Of a stretch of DNA of 39,683 nucleotides, positions 33,923-39,683 are shown piece after piece; positions within the stretch are counted from its first letter, which is position 1, and each line of letters opens with the position of its first letter. A model generated the notes under the pieces. That model did no database searches, was not told the DNA's origin, and saw only the letters and a program-made list of their open reading frames with translations. The translations under genes and the position numbers were made by a program. This DNA is from Richelia intracellularis (GTDB taxonomy: Bacteria; Cyanobacteriota; Cyanobacteriia; Cyanobacteriales; Nostocaceae), in the NCBI GenBank assembly GCA_000613065.1, contig CBZS010000767.1:1-39683 (forward strand). The letters are read 5' to 3'.

Positions 33923-35140
33923 ATGCTATTTCGTCAAATGCGCCGTTCAACCCGCCAATTTACCACCCATACAATTGCGATTTTGCTGGGTGTTATATTT
34001 ACTTTTGCTTTCTTGAAGGTATCGCCTTCCCAAGCAGAACCAGCCCCTACTTACAACAATCCACCACAACAAATTGTGGCACAAAAGCAATCTCCAGCTG
34101 CTATTGCTGCAAGTAACAGTAGTTTTGTTACCAACGCCGTGAATCGGGTAGGTCCTGCAGTCGTACGAATTGATACCGAACGTACAGTTACCCGTCGCGT
34201 TCCGGAACCCTTCATGGATGACCCATTTTTCCGCCGTTTTTTTGGCGATAGCTTTCCCCAACAAATACCGCAAAGACAAGTGCGAGGTTTGGGCTCTGGT
34301 GTCATTTTCGACCAAAGTGGTCTAGTGTTAACTAATGCCCATGTGGTTGACAAAGCCGATCGCGTAAAGGTACGTTTAAAAGATGGACGTACCTTTGATG
34401 GACAGGTTAAAGGTGTGGATGAAGTTACGGATTTAGCTGTAGTTAACATTAATGCTAGAAACTTACCCATTGCACCGTTGGGAAATTCTAGTCAGGTACA
34501 GGTAGGAGACTGGGCGATTGCAGTGGGAAATCCCTTAGGATTTGATAACACCGTCACCTTGGGAATTGTTAGTACTCTCAAGCGTCCTAGTTCCCAGGTA
34601 GGTATTTCTGACAAGCGTTTAGACTTTATTCAAACAGATGCAGCCATTAACCCTGGTAACTCTGGCGGTCCTTTAGTTAATGGTAGGGGTGAAGTTATTG
34701 GAATTAATACAGCCATTCGTGCTGATGCTATGGGGATAGGTTTTGCTATTCCCATTAACAAAGCTAAGGATATAGCCAGCCAATTGCAGCGAAATGGGAA
34801 GGTCGCACACACATATTTAGGGATACAGATGGTAACTCTTACCCCAGAATTGGCAAAGCAAAATAACAGCGACCCCAATTCCTCTGTGATGCTACCGGAA
34901 GTAAATGGTGTGTTGGTAATGAGAGTTATACCCAATTCCCCTGCTGTTAATTCTGGTATCCGTCGTGGAGATGTAATTATGCAAATTGATGGGAAATCGA
35001 TTAAGACTGCGGAACAGTTGCAGAAGCTGGTAGAAAATACTCGTGTTGGGCAAACCTTACAATTAAAATTACAGCGTGGCAGTCAAACTCAACAAATATC
35101 TATCCGTACAGGTGAGTTGAAAAACGCCTCTATGAACTAG
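33923..35140 (+). CDS. hhoA: HhoA/HtrA-type periplasmic serine protease with PDZ domain
   Basis: 405 residues. A basic N-terminus and a membrane segment at about 17-32 ('[15 protein letters not shown]') followed by 'SQAEPAP' form a signal peptide or anchor, placing it in the periplasm or at the thylakoid lumen. The trypsin-like domain (about 70-290) has the triad His140 ('LTNAHVVDK'), Asp170 ('VTDLAVV') and Ser247 ('NPGNSGGPL'). One PDZ domain spans about 300-395 ('[20 protein letters not shown]', '[13 protein letters not shown]'). One PDZ and this layout match the cyanobacterial HhoA/HhoB/HtrA group, which degrades or refolds damaged exported proteins. hhoA versus hhoB or htrA is not certain from sequence alone. 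The frame is intact. Confidence 0.92.
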   Translation: MLFRQMRRSTRQFTTHTIAILLGVIFTFAFLKVSPSQAEPAPTYNNPPQQIVAQKQSPAAIAASNSSFVTNAVNRVGPAVVRIDTERTVTRRVPEPFMDDPFFRRFFGDSFPQQIPQRQVRGLGSGVIFDQSGLVLTNAHVVDKADRVKVRLKDGRTFDGQVKGVDEVTDLAVVNINARNLPIAPLGNSSQVQVGDWAIAVGNPLGFDNTVTLGIVSTLKRPSSQVGISDKRLDFIQTDAAINPGNSGGPLVNGRGEVIGINTAIRADAMGIGFAIPINKAKDIASQLQRNGKVAHTYLGIQMVTLTPELAKQNNSDPNSSVMLPEVNGVLVMRVIPNSPAVNSGIRRGDVIMQIDGKSIKTAEQLQKLVENTRVGQTLQLKLQRGSQTQQISIRTGELKNASMN

Positions 35141-35512
35141 TAAGCAAATCAGCCAGAGAATGTAAGTTCCTGGAAATAACTAAAAAGGAATAAATTGCTG
35201 TGAGAAATGGTATCTAGGCTACATCAAAAGTAGAAGTAGCTCCCTTTTGAGTTTATGGCAACATCGTCTTAGCGACCCCTAATATAATTTCACGGCGTTG
35301 CATAAGTGCGGGATGAATTAGCGTTTGAAACCATTGAAAAATCGTTGAAAATTTAGTGAAATCATTCCCTGATTCAGCAACGCCAATTTCACTTATCTAT
35401 TTGTGATGCAACCAAATTAAGGCAAGTATTCCACCCCTACATATCGACACCCCTTTTCTGTCAGTTTCCGAAAATTATGAATAAAAGAAAACTCTGAAAG
35501 GAAAGTAGGACA
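35141..35512. other. Intergenic region with a 91-bp repeat
   Basis: These 372 bp follow hhoA. The only recognisable element is the 91-bp repeat at 35294-35384; the remainder is the left flank of an IS701-type relic whose outer end I cannot fix. Confidence 0.6.
35294..35384 (+). repeat. 91-bp MITE-like repeat, copy 7
   Basis: A canonical copy from GGCGTTGCATAAGTGCGGG to CAGCAACGCC. A perfect 8-bp target duplication AATTTCAC lies at 35286-35293 and 35385-35392, which marks a well-preserved insertion. Confidence 0.95.
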
Positions 35513-36847
35513 ATGGATGTAGAGTTACAAATCCTGAAACATTTAGCAAGAGATGCTCACCTAACAATTGCCATCATAGATGAATATTGTGCAGAGTATA
35601 AGGACTTATTTAAGGAAGTAAGAAATTATGAGTGCTTCAAATATTTACACTTAGGAATAATATCAACGATAAAAAGGAAATCATTACCAGAGATAGCGAA
35701 GGTAGTAAGTATAAACTCAGCCCAGTCATTACATCATTTCCTAGCTAATTCAGATTGGTCAGTAGATGAATAAAAAAACGAAGATAAAATAAATTTAAGC
35801 AAGTATTGAATGCTCAGGCGGTTACAGTAGTAATCGATGAAACCGCAGATATACAAAAAGGTAAAAAGACTGATTCTGTAGCAAGACAATACTTAGTAAG
35901 TGTTGAAAAAGTTGATAATGGAATAGTTTCAGGCAATGCTTATGCAGTCTACCATAATATCACATTTAGATTAATGGTAAAAGTGTTTAAAGCAGAACGG
36001 ACATAAAAAGAAAGAAGGAGATAAATATAAAACGAAAATAGAGTTAGGGTCAGAAATAATTACAGATTTAATTGAAGAGAACTTTAATATCGAATTAGTA
36101 CTGGCAGATAGTTTATATGGTGAAAGTAGTCAATTTCTGAGAAAACTAGATGAATATAACTTAGCTTATGTCGTTCCAATTAAAAGTAATCACGGAGTGT
36201 GGTTGCCAGTAGGGCAAAGTGTTATATAAAATAACTGGTGTAACTTTGAGAGAACATTTATTAATCAAAAATCATAACATAGATACATTAGAAAAATAAT
36301 TTATGGGGAAAAAATAGTCATAACTTACTGAGAAATAACTAATGACCCAGAAACGATGCAAGAAAATTATAATTCCTTCCTCAGAACGAATAATCAAGGA
36401 AGTTTTAAAAAGACTTTAGGCAACTTATATGGATTAAGTAAGAACCTGGGTCGAATATAGTTTTGGTCAGTGTAAAGAAGAATTCGGTTGGACAGATTAT
36501 CGGTTTAGAAACTTTCAACATATTAACAGGTGGTGGGAGATGATTTTTTGTGTTTACACGATGATTACTTTGAATTCTCCAGGATTATTAGCCTTAAATA
36601 AATCTTGTAAAGTGAAGACTGAGCGGCAAATAAATAGTAATATTTATTTTTCTAATCATCAATAATGGAATCATGAATGTGGATGGAAGAATGTTTTAAA
36701 GAATCTGCGTATAATCGTCCAACCACTCTTACTATTTTGCTTGATTTATCCCTGGATTGATATTTTTCCTAATTCACCGTTATTACTAGGATTCAATCAT
36801 TTAATTGCTGCTATGAATCAATTCAAATCCTGTTATGTTTCTGGATG
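35513..36847 (+). pseudogene. IS701-family transposase, broken
   Basis: It starts MDVELQILKHLARDAHLTIA with 'YECFKYLHLGIISTIKRKSL' and 'SAQSLHHFLANSDWSVDE' before a stop at 35771. Then follow 'AVTVVIDETADIQKGKKTDS' (catalytic Asp region), 'DNGIVSGNAYAVYHNITF', 'ELVLADSLYGESSQFLRKLD' (second Asp) and 'YVVPIKSNHGVWLPVGQ'. After shifts comes 'EYSFGQCKEEFGWTDYRFRN' (Glu region), 'QHINRWWEMIFCVYTMITL' and a C-terminal 'LLLGFNHLIAAMNQFKSCYV' ending at 36847. There are multiple stops and frameshifts. The family is recognised by 'IDETxDxxKGKxTD' and 'ADSLYGES'. Non-functional. Confidence 0.82.
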
Positions 36848-36957
36848 ATTTAGCTCCTGAACTATTTGGTTATCCCGGAGAGTGACAGAGAAGGCATAGG
36901 TTAATAACAGCTATAAGCTGGATTTTTGTATAAAGGTAATAACAAGTATTAGGAGTC

Positions 36958-37843
36958 TATCCCACTAATGTATTTTTGTTAATTCAAATATGGATTGTTG
37001 CAAGAGACAAAAAAGTATAAAAACAAGCTGAAATTCTTTCCCATCTGACAACAAACAAGACGACAATATTTTTTTTGAAACTATGGGGAACAACGTTCTT
37101 ATTGTCAGATGGGACGGAAATTTTAATGGGTCTGCCCTTGTTCTTCTTTGTCTTCCAAACCCGCTTGGGCTATTGTGGCCTAATACCACGTCGACCTAAA
37201 GCAGCGCGCTTATCCTTAGAATCGTAGCCTTTGTCAGCAGCAAGCACTTTCAGGGGTTTACGGAGTCTACCGCGTTTATTCGTCTTAACCTTTACACTGT
37301 CTAGAAGTTGTATGACCTGATCTGTTTCACTACCATTGGTAGGTGTGGTGCGATTAGATAAAGGCATTCCTGAACCTTCAGTAAGAGTGTGTATTAAAAT
37401 ACCCTTTCCTTTTCCACCGTAAGCAACAGCATCAGCACCGCCCTTTCCAGGAGGAAAAATACCCGTCCACCGCGCCATAACTTCAGTTGATTAACCGTTT
37501 ATCTTGTCCAATCCCCAATCTTCGTGGTTGTAAAGGCTCTAACCTGCCGTCCAACTGCCAACGTTTGAGCCATCGATGTGCAGAGGTCTTTGATGCCCAT
37601 ATTTATCCTTTTCGATCGTCATACCAAGGACACCCTGTTATCAATATATACAGTAAGGTATTGACTACATAACGAAATGAAGAATGTGGCATTCCTCGTT
37701 CGCGTTTCTCTGGCGGTTTCGGAAAAATATCCTCAAACAAAGACCACTCCAAATTACTCAGTCCTTCAAAACCTCCAGCCATCAGATGATATAACCCCTC
37801 TGACTCAACAGACATATTATCACTTTTTGCTATTAGTGGGATA
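36958..37843 (-). mobile_element. IS5-family insertion sequence, degraded
   Basis: Inverted repeats TATCCCACTAAT (36958-36969) and ATTAGTGGGATA (37832-37843) bound an 886-bp element whose transposase lies on the minus strand. The length and ORF arrangement suit IS5-type elements of the two-frame group. No target duplication could be confirmed. Confidence 0.75.
36965..37815 (-). pseudogene. IS5-family transposase, broken into three frames
   Basis: The N-terminal part (37603-37815) reads 'GLSNLEWSLFEDIFPKPPEK', 'FRYVVNTLLYILITGCPWYD'. The middle (37170-37478) reads 'FPPGKGGADAVAYGGKGKGI', 'GMPLSNRTTPTNGSETDQVI' and 'VLAADKGYDSKDKRAALGRR' (catalytic 'ADKGYDS'). The tail is out of frame beyond 37189. 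The IS5 two-frame group normally joins frames by ribosomal frameshifting, but here additional breaks near 37480-37600 show decay. Confidence 0.78.
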
Positions 37844-37909
37844 AAATCATAAATTAATAAACAATATTACTTGAGAAACCAGGTAAAGTCTGATATTAAA
37901 AATAGATTT

Positions 37910-38668
37910 GGGTGCGACTCTTTTAGTAAGACGGGGAGTGGAACTTAGACAGGCATTGGAAGAGGTGGAGGGATAGTAGAACAACGAGCTTTGAGAACTT
38001 GCTTGATCAAAGGAATACCACTAGAGTACAAAGCCAGGTGGTTGCGTTTATGTTCTTGTTGTAAATCAAACTGCCAATACTCATCCCAATCGCCACTGAT
38101 GTATAAACAACCCAGGGGTAAAGCAGCCTCAGAACCCCTGATGGTCCATCTAGCCCCAGTGATATCCATGCTGTCTTTAATCTGGTGGCGACAAGCACTC
38201 TCAATCACCTCCGTGGCGATGGGGAATCCAGCTTTTAAGTAATCCTCATATTTGAGCTATTTGGCATTGTTAAGTAAATATCTAGCACAGGTATCCACGG
38301 GTTTACGTTGTTGCGGGGTGAGTTTCGGTAAAGTCGCACTGCGGTGCATACCTGGGGCAACAGAACTTGATTTACCTTCAAGGATAAGCTGTAAACGTTT
38401 GCTCTCCCTAGCTTCTGCCTGTGTTGAACTCTGAGAATAAAAGACAAATGCAGCTTTCCACAAATACTCAATCACATGGATAATAATATCCCTGTCTGAG
38501 TCCATGAGAATATTGCTGTACTGGTAGATTAAACTCCCCATCCAAAGGAAATAGTGTATTTATCTTTGTTTCTCCATAACCGATTCTATTGGCGATTACT
38601 GTGCCAAATAATATGGTCAATTTCCGCGACAATTTTTTCTTGTGTGTTCTGTTTACTGAGTCTGTGCC
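37910..38668 (-). mobile_element. ISKra4 derivative, copy 3, truncated by an IS4 element
   Basis: The left end is GGGTGCGACTCTTTTAGTA. The transposase relic on the minus strand shows 'GGWR'-region degenerations of 'ARWTIRGSEAALPLG', 'VAPGMHRSATLPKLTPQQR' and 'IIHVIEYLWKAAFVFYSQ', then jumps straight to 'YSHGLRQ', the same internal deletion as copy 2. The copy stops at about 38668 where a different element begins, so its right end is lost. It retains 'SRKLTILFG', the version without the TGA of copy 1. Confidence 0.82.
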
Positions 38669-39683
38669 AGCCTCGGTACAGGACAAAAAAAGTGTAAGCG
38701 AGCCAGGAAAAGGGTTTCATATTAAATTGGTATAAAAATCAAAACGAAACCCTACGTCTGAGTTTAATAGATTACGCCTAATTATAGGAAAGCACTTTCA
38801 GTGGCATGGTGGACGATTAACACTTTTGGCACAATTTTTAGTAGCAGTGATAACAGTAGGCAGTGTTAATTTATCTCAACTGTCAACAGCCTTCGTGGGT
38901 AAGATACTTGTCGTATCAAATTACAAGAGGTTACAAAGCTTTTTTCGGGAGTTTCGTATTGATTATGTCGAATTTGCACCTAGCATTACTACTTGGGTAT
39001 GACTAGAGAAAGATTGGGTAGTGATACTAGATAGAACACAGTGTGAATTTGGCAATCAAATGCACAACGTTTTAATGTTGAGTATTGCCTATAAAGGAGT
39101 TGCGGTTCCATTCTTGTGGACATTTCGAGCAAATCGCTGAAATAGTTAGGCCCATCAACGCAAAGCATTGTTACACCTCTTTCAAGCTATCTTCTCAAAC
39201 CAGAATATTGCTTATGTAAACGCAGACAGAGAATTTATTGGGAAAGACTGGTTGAGTTACTTAGTTGACAAATCTATTCCTTTTTGTATTTGTATTCGTG
39301 AGTGTGACCATTTGTATGATGCTCAATCTTCACTTTCTCCTAAAGTGGTGTTCAGCAATTTACAAGTGGGAGAAATTCAAATTTTATCAAAACCTCGGCG
39401 TATGGCTGGTATTTGAGCATTTGTAGTTGCCAATCGTCTTGTTGATGGTAAACTTTTAGTCCTAATAAGCTCTAGAAAACCAAAACAAACTTTAGTTGAC
39501 TATGCCCAAAGATGGCAGATTGAAACATTGTTCGGTTGCTTAAAATCCCGAGGTTTTAACCTTGAAGCTACTTATATTTATCGTCGAGACCGCCTTAGCA
39601 AGATGATTGCCTTATTAACTATCGCTCTTATTTGGTCATTACATACTGGTCAATGGCACCATTCCTTACAAAAATTACCTCTT
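38669..39683 (+). mobile_element. IS4-family insertion sequence, right part beyond the window
   Basis: It begins near AGCCTCGGTACAGGAC at the break in ISKra4 copy 3 and carries an IS4-type transposase on the plus strand. The element runs off the window end, so the second inverted repeat and any target duplication cannot be seen. Confidence 0.7.
38790..39683 (+). pseudogene. IS4-family transposase, broken, partial
   Basis: It reads 'HFQWHGGRLTLLAQFLVAVI', 'VGSVNLSQLSTAF', 'NYKRLQSFFREFRIDYVEF', a stop after 'ITTWV', 'DWVVILDRTQCEFGNQMHNV' (first catalytic Asp), 'IAYKGVAVPFLWTFRANR' then two stops, 'IAYVNADREFIGKDWLSYLV' (second Asp), 'FCICIRECD' and a stop after 'RRMAGI'. The block 'QTLVDYAQRWQIETLFGCLK' (YREK-like, with Glu) follows, then 'SRGFNLEATYIYRRDRLSKM'. 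All DDE positions survive but at least four stops interrupt the frame. The C-terminus lies outside the window. Confidence 0.82.

Noticed and set aside
33947-34470. Long minus-strand frames across hhoA
   Set aside because: They are shadows of a well-recognised protease with an intact catalytic triad on the plus strand.
1497-35384. The regularly recurring 91-bp repeat as a dispersed CRISPR array
   Set aside because: Copies are kilobases apart, occur in both orientations and carry target duplications. There are no short spacers and no cas genes.

Overview
The window is cyanobacterial chromosome, AT-rich, dotted with the HIP1 octamer GCGATCGC and carrying a photosystem II S4-domain gene. Intact housekeeping genes alternate with stretches of broken genes and dead insertion sequences. 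That mixture suggests a filamentous, heterocyst-type cyanobacterium with an eroding genome, such as the Azolla symbiont 'Nostoc azollae'. The species is my inference; nothing in the window proves it.

Layout. 0.5-3.9 kb: a TPR protein and acetyl-CoA synthetase. 4-6.9 kb: an ISKra4-type element beside the 3' half of an adenine deaminase gene, itself interrupted by a 91-bp repeat. 6.9-16 kb: an intact block with a sulfurtransferase, an MnmD-like tRNA methyltransferase, an HD-GYP response regulator, GlmU, an isoaspartyl peptidase, a tiny DUF2256 protein, a membrane protein, a DusA-type dihydrouridine synthase and a CysQ-like phosphatase. 16.3-19.1 kb: an ISAs1 element next to a decayed IS1634-type transposase. 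19.2-20.9 kb: a methyltransferase, a HAD hydrolase and tRNA-Ala(CGC). 20.9-27.4 kb: a graveyard with an IS1182/IS5-like relic, a cysteine-desulfurase-like pseudogene, an IS402-type IS, one intact SDR gene and a broken membrane/coiled-coil gene. 27.6-31.5 kb: tRNA-Val(GAC) followed by the remnant of a Tn7-like transposon (tnsB and tnsC) resembling the type V-K CRISPR-associated transposons of cyanobacteria. 31.6-35.1 kb: two hypothetical proteins, the photosystem II S4-domain protein and an HhoA/HtrA protease. 35.3-39.7 kb: IS701, IS5, ISKra4 and IS4 relics side by side.

Three things stand out. First, the Tn7-like remnant sits just downstream of tRNA-Val, and a near-matching transposon end lies just downstream of tRNA-Ala about 6.8 kb away, which suggests repeated tRNA-directed insertion. 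No tniQ, cas12k or CRISPR repeat is visible. Second, nine copies of a short transposon-like repeat occur in two size classes (91 and 35 bp). Several copies have perfect or near-perfect 8-bp target duplications, and one can be removed in silico to restore a protein C-terminus. Third, two ISKra4 copies appear to share one internal deletion, and one of them carries a 9-bp target duplication inside tnsB, which points to a mobilised non-autonomous derivative.

Translations, coordinates and repeat comparisons were done by eye. Family names rest on remembered family features, not on database searches.
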